Positions 1 to 8,011 of a stretch of 44,048 bases of DNA are shown in pieces. The DNA lies in NCBI GenBank assembly GCA_034430155.1, contig DAOUET010000128.1, positions 1 to 44,048 of the forward strand, in the 5' to 3' direction. This stretch comes from DAOUET01 sp034430155 (lineage in GTDB: Bacteria; Chloroflexota; Anaerolineae; Anaerolineales; UBA4823). The position numbers were made by a program, and so were the translations under genes. Numbering within the stretch: the stretch's first letter is position 1; each line of letters begins with the position of its first letter. The notes beneath the pieces are model-generated. The model saw only the letters and a list, made by a program, of their open reading frames with translations. It made no database searches and was not told the origin of the DNA.

Positions 1-45
1 CCCCCCCCAAAACACCCCCATCCTCCCACCAACTGCGCAAGTCCT
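1..45 (+). repeat. Right end of a miniature inverted-repeat element (partial, cut by window edge)
   Basis: Bases 1-45 match the right half of the 92-bp element at 12774-12865: a C-rich run with ACACCCCCATCCT, then CCACC and CTGCGCAAGTCCT, which is CTGCGTAAGTCCT in the other copy. Both copies are followed by AAG. The left half lies outside the window. Because the same sequence occurs twice, it is an interspersed repeat and not chance base composition. It has no coding capacity. Confidence 0.75.
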
Positions 46-150
46 AAGCTTTATATTTTTACGTTTATACCCTGATTGTGTACAACCGTGAGAAAGATTG
101 GTAAAATCTTAATTATTTACTCTTCAGTTTCCCATAAATTATGTCTGGCA

Positions 151-159
151 TGCTATAAT
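151..159 (+). promoter_or_regulatory. Extended -10 promoter for the aspS leader
   Basis: TGCTATAAT is a perfect extended -10 (TGn plus TATAAT) in AT-rich DNA. No clear -35 box precedes it, which is normal for extended -10 promoters. It predicts a transcript start near 166 and so a 5' leader of about 200 nt before aspS. Confidence 0.6.
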
Positions 160-211
160 GTAATTATCAGGCGTTAAGGGTAAAAGATCATGTTCCCACA
201 TTTTTTCCTTT

Positions 212-345
212 CAGCCAGCCTTGGTAACATCGATAATAATAACGGTTGCCCCCGTCGGGAGGGAGGTCGCGCTTTACCTGGCTGGTAGATCACAGCTTGG
301 CTGACTTATCGCCCGACGCATTCGCTGCGGAGGGCGATTTATTTT
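212..345 (+). promoter_or_regulatory. Structured aspS leader with terminator-like hairpin (possible attenuator)
   Basis: CAGCCAG (212-218) can pair with CTGGCTG (278-284), closing a domain that contains a GC-rich CCCGTCGGG hairpin near 251-259. A second strong hairpin follows. ATCGCCC (308-314) pairs with GGGCGAT (332-338), and an inner CGCA/TGCG stem is separated by a GA/GA internal loop. T-rich DNA (TTATTTTATATT) comes next, just before the aspS Shine-Dalgarno. The arrangement resembles transcription attenuation of a synthetase gene. I looked for the T-box motif (TGGNACCGCG type) and did not find it, so no known riboswitch class is assigned. Confidence 0.4.
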
Positions 346-364
346 ATATTATGGAGGATTGGTC

Positions 365-2131
365 ATGTACAAATCACATTCTTGTGGGGAGTTAGGAGTG
401 GATCAGGTTGGAGAGATTGTCACCCTGGCAGGTTGGGTCAACCGGCGGCGCGACCATGGCGGCGTGACGTTCATTGATCTTCGCGATCGCGATGGCGTCG
501 TTCAGGTAGTTGCCAACCCAGAATCTTCTCCCGAATCCCATCAATCTGCCGTTGACCTAAGGGCAGAGTGGGTGATCCAGGTCGAGGGAGTTGTAAGACG
601 ACGACCTGAAGGTATGGAGAATCCTAACCTGACTACCGGGGATATCGAAGTTGAAGTACATGAACTAAAGGTGCTCAACCCGGCGAAAACGCTGCCTTTC
701 CTAATTAGCAAGGAGGAAGAGGTGGATGAGCAGACCAGATTGCGATATCGCTATTTAGATCTACGCAGAGAACGCATGCGACGAAATCTTGTCTTACGCC
801 ACCGGGTTGTCAAGTTCATTAGGGATTATTTGGATGAGCGTGGTTTTATCGAAGTTGAAACACCGATTCTATTCAAGACCACACCAGAAGGAGCCAGAGA
901 TTATCTAGTGCCATCCCGCGTGCATTCCGGTGAATTTTATGCCTTACCCCAATCTCCCCAACAATTGAAACAATTATTGATGGTTGCCGGAGTCGAGCGT
1001 TATTTTCAAATCGCCCGTTGTTTCCGGGATGAAGATCAGCGTGGCGATCGTCAACCCGAATTCACCCAACTGGATTTGGAAATGTCCTTCGTGCAGCGGG
1101 AGGATGTCATGCAGGTGATTGAAGACATGTATACTAAGCTGGTATCTGAGGTTGTGCCCCACAAACGGCTTTTATCCAGCCCTTGGCCGCGATTGACATA
1201 CCAACAAGCCATGGATCGATTTGGTAAAGATAACCCTGATTTAAGATTTGGAATGGAGTTGAAGGATATTACCGATCTTGTGGCTGATAGTGGGTTCAAT
1301 GTTTTTGAGCACGTGGCTATCAGTGGAGGGAGTATACGCGCGATAAATGCGGGTGGCCTAGGAGACTACAGCCGCAAGCAAATCGATGAGCTGACAGAGT
1401 TTGTGAGCCAATTCGGTGCGAAAGGGCTGGCATATCTGGCGATTACCTCCTCAGGGGAACAACGCTCTTCCTTTGCCAAATTCCTTCCACTGGAGATTCT
1501 GAGAGCTATCACAGACCGCCTGGAGGTTAATAACGGAGATCTATTACTGGTCGTAGCAGGCAAATCCGCAGCTGTATACGAGTCGCTAGGTCGTTTGCGC
1601 GTTCTATTGGGAGACCGCCTGGGATTGCGCGATCCGAATATTCTGGCCTTCTGTTGGATCACCGATTTCCCTTTTGTTTTATGGAACGAAGAGGAAAAAC
1701 GTTGGGATCCTAGCCACCATCTATTCACCGCTCCTATGCCTGAGGATATTCCCTTGCTCGACAGTAATCCGGGAAAGGCACGTGGCCAACAGTATGACTT
1801 AGTGGTCAATGATTACGAGACTGGCGGTGGTTCCATCCGAATTCACAACCGGGATCTTCAAGAGAAAGTTTTCGAGTTGATTGGGCTTGATCCAGAAGTG
1901 GCGCGCCAACGTTTCGGTCACATGTTAGAGGCTTTCGAATACGGTACGCCTCCCCATGGCGGGATTGCTTCCGGGATAGATCGATTGTGCATGATTCTGG
2001 CTGATGAACCCAACATACGCGAAGTAATCGCCTTTCCGAAGAATCAGGCAGCTCGTGATGTGATGGCCAGCGCGCCTTCACCAGTTGAGTTAGAGCAGCT
2101 AAAAGAATTGCATATCAAGGTAATCCATTAA
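365..2131 (+). CDS. aspS: Aspartyl-tRNA synthetase, bacterial type
   Basis: This cytoplasmic class II synthetase charges tRNA-Asp with aspartate. At 588 aa it has the usual bacterial length and order: N-terminal OB-fold anticodon-binding domain (about 1-110), catalytic core, inserted GAD domain (about 290-420) and the rest of the core. Visible signatures are motif 2 (YFQIARCFRDEDQR, then QPEFTQLDLEMSF) and motif 3 (GGIASGIDRLCMIL), followed by the family's FPKNQAARDVMASAPS tail. I chose ATG 365 because GGAGG at 353-357 lies 7 nt upstream; an in-frame TTG at 359 is less likely. It is apparently monocistronic behind a structured leader. The sequence alone does not show whether it discriminates tRNA-Asp from tRNA-Asn. 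Confidence 0.97.
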   Translation: MYKSHSCGELGVDQVGEIVTLAGWVNRRRDHGGVTFIDLRDRDGVVQVVANPESSPESHQSAVDLRAEWVIQVEGVVRRRPEGMENPNLTTGDIEVEVHELKVLNPAKTLPFLISKEEEVDEQTRLRYRYLDLRRERMRRNLVLRHRVVKFIRDYLDERGFIEVETPILFKTTPEGARDYLVPSRVHSGEFYALPQSPQQLKQLLMVAGVERYFQIARCFRDEDQRGDRQPEFTQLDLEMSFVQREDVMQVIEDMYTKLVSEVVPHKRLLSSPWPRLTYQQAMDRFGKDNPDLRFGMELKDITDLVADSGFNVFEHVAISGGSIRAINAGGLGDYSRKQIDELTEFVSQFGAKGLAYLAITSSGEQRSSFAKFLPLEILRAITDRLEVNNGDLLLVVAGKSAAVYESLGRLRVLLGDRLGLRDPNILAFCWITDFPFVLWNEEEKRWDPSHHLFTAPMPEDIPLLDSNPGKARGQQYDLVVNDYETGGGSIRIHNRDLQEKVFELIGLDPEVARQRFGHMLEAFEYGTPPHGGIASGIDRLCMILADEPNIREVIAFPKNQAARDVMASAPSPVELEQLKELHIKVIH

Positions 2132-2153
2132 AACTTACTAGAATTCCTACTCA

Positions 2154-2182
2154 TTGATTGAATTATGTGGTATAAGAATAAT
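2154..2182 (+). promoter_or_regulatory. Promoter of the 6S-like RNA
   Basis: TTGATT (2154-2159) and AATAAT (2177-2182) are spaced by 17 nt and predict a start near 2188-2190. That is where the folded RNA's closing stem begins. The agreement between promoter and fold supports both calls. Confidence 0.5.
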
Positions 2183-2187
2183 AACCC

Positions 2188-2345
2188 TGCTGTGTACGTG
2201 ATGCTGCTCTACGTTCTGAGCCAACACTCACTTTTAGGGTTTCAATCTCTCGACAGTAACGCGATAGGCCTGAGCCAAGGCGGAGCTGTCGAGGCGAAAC
2301 CCACCTGCGAAGGCAGGTTCAGAACTTCGCTGCACACGGCATAGT
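2188..2345 (+). ncRNA. ssrS: Probable 6S RNA (SsrS-like)
   Basis: No protein is evident here, but the region folds as one long interrupted rod typical of 6S RNA, which binds sigma-70 RNA polymerase by mimicking an open promoter. The closing stem pairs 2188-2197 with 2332-2341 (one mismatch, one GU). GTTCTGA (2213-2219) pairs with TCAGAAC (2319-2325). A bubble follows, with a single-stranded 5' side (2220-2236) and a small hairpin on its 3' side (ACCTGC 2303-2308 with GCAGGT 2313-2318), as in the 6S consensus. The apical arm pairs GGGTTTC (2237-2243) with GAAACCC (2296-2302), GACAG (2252-2256) with CTGTC (2286-2290), and GCCT (2268-2271) with AGGC (2278-2281). Length of about 160 nt fits. The family call is from fold only; ends are approximate. 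Confidence 0.65.
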
Positions 2346-2390
2346 GGGGTCATTGCCACAGGCATCCTCTGGGTGGTTGGGGCAAATATG

Positions 2391-2439
2391 AAAAATACAC
2401 TGCTTCTCGAAGATAGTCTTCGAGAAGCAGTGTATTTTT
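2391..2439 (+). terminator. Perfect 23-bp hairpin, probable bidirectional terminator
   Basis: Bases 2391-2413 are exactly complementary to 2417-2439 with only a 3-nt spacer. The stem begins with five A and ends with five T, so either strand would give a hairpin followed by a U-run. It lies about 45 nt past the 6S-like RNA and is its likely terminator. The 23-bp perfect stem is longer than usual. A 60-codon open frame across it is explained by the hairpin and is not called as a gene. Confidence 0.6.
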
Positions 2440-2836
2440 ATGGTCATGAAGGCTTACGAGTATTAATTGGTTTTATCGAAACAATCGCCGGGCTTTTACT
2501 ACTGGTATGGCATCTGTGCGGTATCGGTATAAACGGGCAGGACGGCCTTCTCTAGTGCGATGATGGGGTGTGGCTTCAATGCAGGACGAGGATGGGTATA
2601 GGAGTACATAGGAAGTTCTCACAATCGGCGGTGATTAATTAAGGAAATAAACTATACGATGGAAAACCATCATTGGAAAGTAAACTTTTTACTCTTTTGG
2701 GAACTTGAAGTGGATATTTACCGTCTTAGCAGTAAGCTATTCTACTCAGTCGCTAGTAGATGTTTAAAACCTATGAAAATGGCTTAAAATATAGTTGAGC
2801 CAAATAATGAATGATCGATTGCAGTAATTAAGCACC
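2440..2836. other. Intergenic stretch with no confident gene
   Basis: About 400 bp between the hairpin and the CBM9 lipoprotein. A 42-codon frame (ATG 2659 to TAA 2787) has AAGGA 13 nt upstream but no recognisable product and is left uncalled. A TAAAAT near 2785 could be the -10 box of the lipoprotein gene. I see no tRNA, repeat or other structured RNA here. Confidence 0.5.
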
Positions 2837-2846
2837 TGGAGGAGAA

Positions 2847-3806
2847 ATGGGTAAAAACGCGTTACAAATTATGATGGTCGGTGCAATCCTGATCTTGACG
2901 GCGATATCCTGTAATCTACCAGGCTCAGAAGCGCCAACTCCCTTTGTTTTTCCCACACCGAATTTGACCATGACGGCTATATTCAATCCAACGCAGGTCA
3001 TGCTACCAACCACCACCCAGCCGGCTACCGAGGTTCCAACCAGCATGCCTGAAACGGTTGCGCCCTCCCCAGTACCGAGTGACACTGCCACTTTCGCTTT
3101 GCCAACAGCTGCGCCTACCAGCACGCCTGTAGCAACCCAATCTTCTGCAGGACCGGGCATGCGCCAGAATTTTAGTGTGGCAGGAGTCTATTTTAATACC
3201 CCACCCACCATAGATGGGAGTCTCGGAGAATGGGGATTGGATAAATACCTGGTGGATAAGGTGGTCTATGGTGCAGATATGCGCCACGATCCCAATGATT
3301 TGTCTGGTAACATGATGATCGCCTGGGATAATGATTATTTGTATCTTGGCATGCGCGTAAAAGACGATCACTATGTGCAAAATGCGTCTGGTATTAATTT
3401 ATTTAAAGGAGACAGCATTGAGGTGCTGTTTGACACAAATGTATCCGGTGATTATTATCTAAAGAAGCTGGATGGCGATGATTTCCAATTAGGGATTTCG
3501 CCTGGTTCACCCAAGCCAGGGAAAAATCCCGAATCTTATTTGTGGTATCCAAACGCCTTGGAAGGTCCTAAATCCAATGTAAAGATTGGCGCACAAAGTA
3601 CGGATGACGGGTACCGCGTTGAAATGGCGATACCATGGAGCATTTTCAGGGTGACGCCTAAAAATGGTGCACATTTCGGGTTTGCGGTCTCAATATCTGA
3701 CAACGACAAATCCGGAGAAAACGTACAGCAGAGTATGGTTTCGAACGTTCCCACCCGGCATTTAACCGATCCGACTACCTGGGGAGACCTGACTTTGATA
3801 AAATAA
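2847..3806 (+). CDS. Lipoprotein with C-terminal CBM9-like (DOMON-type) carbohydrate-binding domain
   Basis: A secreted, lipid-anchored 319-aa protein. Residues 1-24 form a signal peptide ending in the lipobox TAISC, then a Pro/Thr/Ser linker (about 28-105) typical of Chloroflexota surface proteins. Residues 115-319 carry the family 9 carbohydrate-binding pattern: PTIDGSLGEW, a strand AWDNDYLYLGMRVKDD, GDSIEVLFDT, YRVEMAIPWS, FGFAVSISDND and the closing WGDLTL. Such domains bind sugars or other ligands and are usually attached to glycosidases; no catalytic domain is present here. ATG 2847 has GGAGG at 2838-2842. The gene is single and ends at a clear terminator. Confidence 0.85.
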   Translation: MGKNALQIMMVGAILILTAISCNLPGSEAPTPFVFPTPNLTMTAIFNPTQVMLPTTTQPATEVPTSMPETVAPSPVPSDTATFALPTAAPTSTPVATQSSAGPGMRQNFSVAGVYFNTPPTIDGSLGEWGLDKYLVDKVVYGADMRHDPNDLSGNMMIAWDNDYLYLGMRVKDDHYVQNASGINLFKGDSIEVLFDTNVSGDYYLKKLDGDDFQLGISPGSPKPGKNPESYLWYPNALEGPKSNVKIGAQSTDDGYRVEMAIPWSIFRVTPKNGAHFGFAVSISDNDKSGENVQQSMVSNVPTRHLTDPTTWGDLTLIK

Positions 3807-3850
3807 CCTGTGGTATTGTGATAAACACAGCCAGTCCAAAGACTGAGTTA

Positions 3851-3885
3851 GAGCGAGCCATCCAGCATTCTGGTTCGCTCTTTTT
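3851..3885 (+). terminator. Rho-independent terminator of the CBM9 lipoprotein gene
   Basis: GAGCGAGCCA (3851-3860) pairs with TGGTTCGCTC (3871-3880), with one GU pair, across a 10-nt loop. Five T (3881-3885) follow. Confidence 0.85.
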
Positions 3886-4050
3886 ACTTATTAATTGGCG
3901 TGTATAATATCCTGTTGGATAGTATATCGGCAGGAATTTGTGATATATATCCTGATGGGTTCACAACTCGTGTGGGGATGAATAGAGTTTTACCAATGGG
4001 AAGCCACCGTAGTGATCGATCCGGGTGAAGAGGAAGAAGAAGGAGTATTA

Positions 4051-6393
4051 ATGGTTGAAAGGGATTTAAGGCAGAATGGGTGGTCTTCTCATGAAGTGAC
4101 CCTAAGCCGTGACTTAAATTTATTTACGATTACGATGATCGGCGTGGGCGGGATGATCGGCGCGGGTATCTTTGTGCTCACCGGGATTGCCGCCGGAGTA
4201 GCTGGTCCCGCGTTGGTCTTAGTTTTTATTCTCAATGGGATCGTGACGACTTTTACTGCGATGTCTTACGCCGAACTGGGATCTGCCTTTCCTGAAGCGG
4301 GTGGCGGTTATTTGTGGGTTAAAGAGGGCTTGGGAGGGACTCAAGGTTTTATGGCAGGTTGGATGAGCTGGTTTGCTCACGCAGTCGCTGGCAGTTTATA
4401 TGCACTAGGATTTGGTCGCTTTGCCACAGAACTTTGGACTATTGCCGGCATGCCGACATTTGGATTAGATGTGAAATGGATGACATTGGTATTTATGACC
4501 AGCATCATTCTCATTTTCACCTACATTAACTTTCGTGGCGCTTCAGAAACGGGAACGATTGGCAATGTCGTCACACTAACTAAGATTAGTATTTTAGGCT
4601 TATTTGTTGTGTTTGGCGTCCTGGCAATGTTGAGAACAGACGCCTGGCACACCCGCTTTACCACGGGGTTTATGCCTAATGGTTTCTTGGGCGTCTTTGC
4701 TGCCATGGGATTAACCTTTATCGCTTTCGAAGGATATGAAATCATAGCCCAATCAGGTGAGGAGGTAATCAATCCTAAACGTAATATCCCGAAGGCGATC
4801 TTCTGGGCGATTGGGATTGCGGTCACCATATACATTTTTGTAGGGATAACTGCCATCGGGGCGACCACCCCACCGCCTGGCTTGAAGACTTATCAGTATT
4901 TAGGGAGACTTAAAGAAATAGCTATTGTCGATGTTGCCCGCCAAACCTTTCCCTGGGGGATAGGGGCAGTTATGCTGCTGTTCAGCGGTCTGGTATCGAC
5001 CATGTCAGCGTTAAATGCGACTACATATTCTTCATCGCGAGTTTCTTTTGCCATGGGACGTGATCACAATTTACCGTCTTATCTTGCCAGAGTTCATCCG
5101 ATTAGGCATACACCTTATTGGGCGGTTGTATATTCGGGAGCATTAATGTTGATAATGGCTTGGCTACTGCCTCTTGAAGATGTAGCGGCCGCTGCGGACA
5201 TCATGTTCTTGCTACTCTTCCTGCAAGTCAATTTAGTCGTGATGAAGTTGCGCCATATGATGCCAACCTTGGATCGAGGCTTCAGAGTTCCTTTGTACCC
5301 ATTTTTGCCGGTTATCGCAATTATTTTGAATGGTTTATTGGCATTACATTTATTTACAGTAAGCCCGAGAGCCTGGTATGCCGCTTTAGCCTGGATCTTA
5401 ATCGGTTTACTGGCTTACTACCCATATTTTTCAAAGATTGAAGCGATGGAAAGGCCTAAGGAGATTTTGTTGGAGGAGGTGCTGGTCAGCAGGGATTATT
5501 CAGCCTTGGTGCCGGTCACGACACAAGAGCAAGCCCGGATTCTTGGCGAAATCGGTGCAATCATAGCCAAGGCAAATCAGGGAGATGTATTTGCATTGCA
5601 CGTCGTACGGGTCCCGCCACAATTGACTTTGGGCGAAGGTCGCCTTATGTTGAAGGAAGGTCGCCCATTCCTGGATACCATTATCAAACAAGCCAAGAGC
5701 CTGGATGTTCCTGTCCATACCATGATCCGATTGGGACGCAATGTAGCTGATTCGATTCGTAAGACAGCTGAGGAGGATGCTTCTGATTTGATTGTCTTGG
5801 GTTGGCCTGGCTATACCAATACAGCCGGCCGCTGGTATGGTTCGGTGATCGATCCGATTGTTGACGATCCTCCAACTGACATCGCAGTGGTCCGCTACCG
5901 CGAGCGCCGCCCTTTGAAAAAGATCATCGTGCCAGTAGCAGGCGGTCCGAATAGTCGGAGAGCAGTGAAATTGGCTATTAATATGGCAGAGGGGGGTGCA
6001 GAAAAAAACGTGAAAGTGACTTTACTCCATGTCGTGCCTATTGGGGCAACCAGTCGAGAGGTTGTAAAAGCTGAACAGGTTTTCAACTATGTCCTGGAAG
6101 GCATTAGCTTTGAAAACGTGGAACGCAAAGTGGTTGAAGGTCAGACAGTGGTAGATTGTGTTATGGAGCAGGCTAAAGGTTATGATTTAATTGTCACAGG
6201 AGCGACAGAGGAGCCTTTATTCAAAAACCTGTTATTGGGAAATATTGCAGAGCAAATCGCTACGCGGGCACATGTCAGCGTTATTTTGGTGAAAAGGCGA
6301 AGCGGTGCCTTGCACTCGTTTTTACGCCAGACAATCTTGGAACCGACCACAGCGGGGAAGATCGAAGATTCAATTGGGGTTAAGCGAGATTAG
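4051..6393 (+). CDS. APC-superfamily amino acid permease fused to two UspA domains
   Basis: A 780-aa inner-membrane transporter. Residues about 15-460 form the permease with roughly 12 hydrophobic helices. The first helix carries GVGGMIGAGIFVLTG, the substrate/cation-binding signature of the amino acid-polyamine-organocation superfamily. About 490-625 and 630-765 are two cytoplasmic universal-stress-protein folds; the second keeps the G-x2-G-x9-G nucleotide-binding pattern loosely (TGATEEPLFKNLLLGNIAEQ). I chose ATG 4051 because AGGAG (4041-4045) precedes it by 5 nt; an upstream in-frame GTG at 4012 has no site. Substrate is not predictable. Permease-Usp fusions are known, and the Usp part probably senses a nucleotide. 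It stands alone, convergent with the next gene. Confidence 0.9.
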   Translation: MVERDLRQNGWSSHEVTLSRDLNLFTITMIGVGGMIGAGIFVLTGIAAGVAGPALVLVFILNGIVTTFTAMSYAELGSAFPEAGGGYLWVKEGLGGTQGFMAGWMSWFAHAVAGSLYALGFGRFATELWTIAGMPTFGLDVKWMTLVFMTSIILIFTYINFRGASETGTIGNVVTLTKISILGLFVVFGVLAMLRTDAWHTRFTTGFMPNGFLGVFAAMGLTFIAFEGYEIIAQSGEEVINPKRNIPKAIFWAIGIAVTIYIFVGITAIGATTPPPGLKTYQYLGRLKEIAIVDVARQTFPWGIGAVMLLFSGLVSTMSALNATTYSSSRVSFAMGRDHNLPSYLARVHPIRHTPYWAVVYSGALMLIMAWLLPLEDVAAAADIMFLLLFLQVNLVVMKLRHMMPTLDRGFRVPLYPFLPVIAIILNGLLALHLFTVSPRAWYAALAWILIGLLAYYPYFSKIEAMERPKEILLEEVLVSRDYSALVPVTTQEQARILGEIGAIIAKANQGDVFALHVVRVPPQLTLGEGRLMLKEGRPFLDTIIKQAKSLDVPVHTMIRLGRNVADSIRKTAEEDASDLIVLGWPGYTNTAGRWYGSVIDPIVDDPPTDIAVVRYRERRPLKKIIVPVAGGPNSRRAVKLAINMAEGGAEKNVKVTLLHVVPIGATSREVVKAEQVFNYVLEGISFENVERKVVEGQTVVDCVMEQAKGYDLIVTGATEEPLFKNLLLGNIAEQIATRAHVSVILVKRRSGALHSFLRQTILEPTTAGKIEDSIGVKRD

Positions 6394-6401
6394 ACCTAGA
6401 C

Positions 6402-6824
6402 TTATTCTTGCTCAGGGTCGATCATCCCGGGTTGTTCAACATCAACTACATCCCCATGGACGTTGATTTTTATCCGGAATCCCAACATGCCCATATAAGC
6501 TCGACTTTCTTCGGGGATACCGGTCTCCAGGAGGGTGTCGAATTGTTTATCGATATTCTTTAACTGGTTTGCGATCAGGGCGCGTGAAAAAATGTCTTCT
6601 TGTCCAAGCATCTTAGCAGCTTGATCGCCAAGGATATCTTCGTGTCCTTCGATGCTCTCCAGCATCATTTCAAGTACCTGGCGGTCGACTTGCTCAGTGG
6701 GAATGTGGCGATGAAAACCTGCATCATCAACAACATAGAAGGGTTCATCACCAATGTAAACGACCGCAACAGGTTGTTCGAATTCGTCAACGATCAATCC
6801 AGCAAAAAGTGGTTTCTTCGCCAT
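6402..6824 (-). CDS. Hypothetical protein, 140 aa
   Basis: I do not recognise this gene. It encodes a soluble acidic 140-aa protein (start MAKKPLFAGL, end MIDPEQE) with no signal peptide or membrane segment. The N-terminal 35 residues look like a beta-hairpin (AGLIVDEFEQPVAVVYIGDEPFYVVDD). The middle is helical and rich in Asp/Glu/Gln, and the C terminus returns to beta (FRIKINVHGDVVDVE). The mixed pattern suggests a small cytosolic regulatory or binding protein, but that is a guess. It ends 8 bp from the convergent permease gene. Codon use matches the neighbours and the frame is intact. Confidence 0.7.
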   Translation of the reverse strand: MAKKPLFAGLIVDEFEQPVAVVYIGDEPFYVVDDAGFHRHIPTEQVDRQVLEMMLESIEGHEDILGDQAAKMLGQEDIFSRALIANQLKNIDKQFDTLLETGIPEESRAYMGMLGFRIKINVHGDVVDVEQPGMIDPEQE

Positions 6825-6835
6825 ATCCTATATAA

Positions 6836-6914
6836 CCACCTGCGCAGGTGGCTTGCCCAAACCCCCCGACAATCTGAGGAAAGGGCCATCCTTATGAAAA
6901 ACAGCACCTGCGCA
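6836..6914. repeat. Inverted repeat upstream of the hypothetical gene
   Basis: CCACCTGCGCAGGTGG (6836-6851) is a perfect 16-bp palindrome. Its TGCGCAGGTG part (6841-6850) is repeated inverted as CACCTGCGCA at 6905-6914, with a C-rich stretch between. The right end CCTGCGCAAG resembles CTGCGCAAG of the miniature element at base 1, so this could be a diverged relative. It could equally be an operator for the gene at 6824. Confidence 0.35.
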
Positions 6915-6966
6915 AGCTATAATAACACTTTCTATCAGGGTTTTTGGTAAAAGTGCGATTTTTAAT

Positions 6967-8007
6967 TTAAATCACATCAACGGCAGTGCCGTAATCCTCG
7001 TAAACCCGTTGCTGGTCAGGTGGTACCACGGGGAGAGTCCAGCGATATATCCATTTTGAAGCTTTAGGGGTCAGATTTATACACCCATGACTGCGGGGCT
7101 GACCAAAGTCGTTGTGCCAGTAGGTCCCGTGGAAAGCCACGCCACTATCGGTGATATATGCGATCCAAGGGACGCCTGGGAGATCAAATCCATTGGCGGC
7201 TAAGTTACCGGCTGTCATGTGACGGGAGGGGCGTTTATGAAAGGTAATGTGTCTGCCCGGCGGCGTACGGAAACGTCCATTGCTGAAATCTGCTCCAGTG
7301 GCAGCACGTGCCATGAATACTGGCCGGTCCCATTCATAGGCAATTACTAGCTGCTCATTAGTTCGAACCTCAATGCGCTTACCAGCAGGATGTACGTCAG
7401 GAGAAATTGGTGTGAGTTCGTCTCGGGGGATTACGCGCAAATGGGTAGCAGGCACATAGAATGTAAAATCCCATTTGTCATCTAGAATTCGATACCAGGG
7501 ATCATCCCGATTGTCATGCACAAGTTTGGTAATCCAATAAGTGGTCTCGTAATAAAAACGATAGGCAAAGGGGTGATTTATACCGGGACCCCAATGGGCA
7601 TCAGTATAGGGGACAGTTACCTCAGCTAACACACCCTCTTTGGGGATATTCTCGACCGGTAGGTTGGGAAGCGTTTTTACGGGTTGGATTCCGCCAGAAT
7701 GCGCATAGCCTTCCTCGCCCATTCGATACCAGATACGGTTGTAACCGGGTTCTTTGTCACCCACTATCGCATCGACGATTGGTAAAACAGTGTCCTTCCA
7801 ATAGACTTTGACCTCTCGACCCTTGAATGAGGGTACGTCGTAAAGGGTTATTTTTCCACTGGCAACCCGACCTTGCTGGTCAGAAATTAAATCTCGAAAA
7901 TCTGCGATGGGGGGAAGGAAGAACCCAAACAGAGAGAGCCCACTAAGGCTTAAAAAATCCCTGCGAGAGAGCTGTGCTCCTTTTTCAGGAAAGGTTTTAG
8001 AAGACAT
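6967..8007 (-). CDS. L,D-transpeptidase (YkuD family) with Tat-type signal
   Basis: A 346-aa exported enzyme that would make 3-3 cross-links in peptidoglycan or attach proteins to it. Residues about 14-35 are a twin-arginine signal (SRRDFLSLSGLSLF then FFLPP). The middle, about 45-200, is rich in aromatic residues and beta strands, probably SH3-like wall-binding modules. About 205-340 is the YkuD fold, with the catalytic motif HGTYWHNDFG then SHGCINL holding the active-site Cys and His. It is the last gene of a minus-strand run: 4 nt separate it from the upstream L,D-transpeptidase, so the three cell-wall genes look like one operon. Confidence 0.9.
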   Translation of the reverse strand: MSSKTFPEKGAQLSRRDFLSLSGLSLFGFFLPPIADFRDLISDQQGRVASGKITLYDVPSFKGREVKVYWKDTVLPIVDAIVGDKEPGYNRIWYRMGEEGYAHSGGIQPVKTLPNLPVENIPKEGVLAEVTVPYTDAHWGPGINHPFAYRFYYETTYWITKLVHDNRDDPWYRILDDKWDFTFYVPATHLRVIPRDELTPISPDVHPAGKRIEVRTNEQLVIAYEWDRPVFMARAATGADFSNGRFRTPPGRHITFHKRPSRHMTAGNLAANGFDLPGVPWIAYITDSGVAFHGTYWHNDFGQPRSHGCINLTPKASKWIYRWTLPVVPPDQQRVYEDYGTAVDVI

Positions 8008-8011
8008 TGGA

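Noticed and set aside
165..364. T-box riboswitch before aspS
   Set aside because: No TGGNACC-type T-box sequence or specifier arrangement could be found.
2373..2555. 60-codon open frame with a hydrophobic stretch
   Set aside because: Its first part is the 23-bp perfect hairpin read as codons; no Shine-Dalgarno or recognisable family.
3900..4050. c-di-AMP (ydaO-type) riboswitch before the permease
   Set aside because: None of the conserved ydaO blocks is present.
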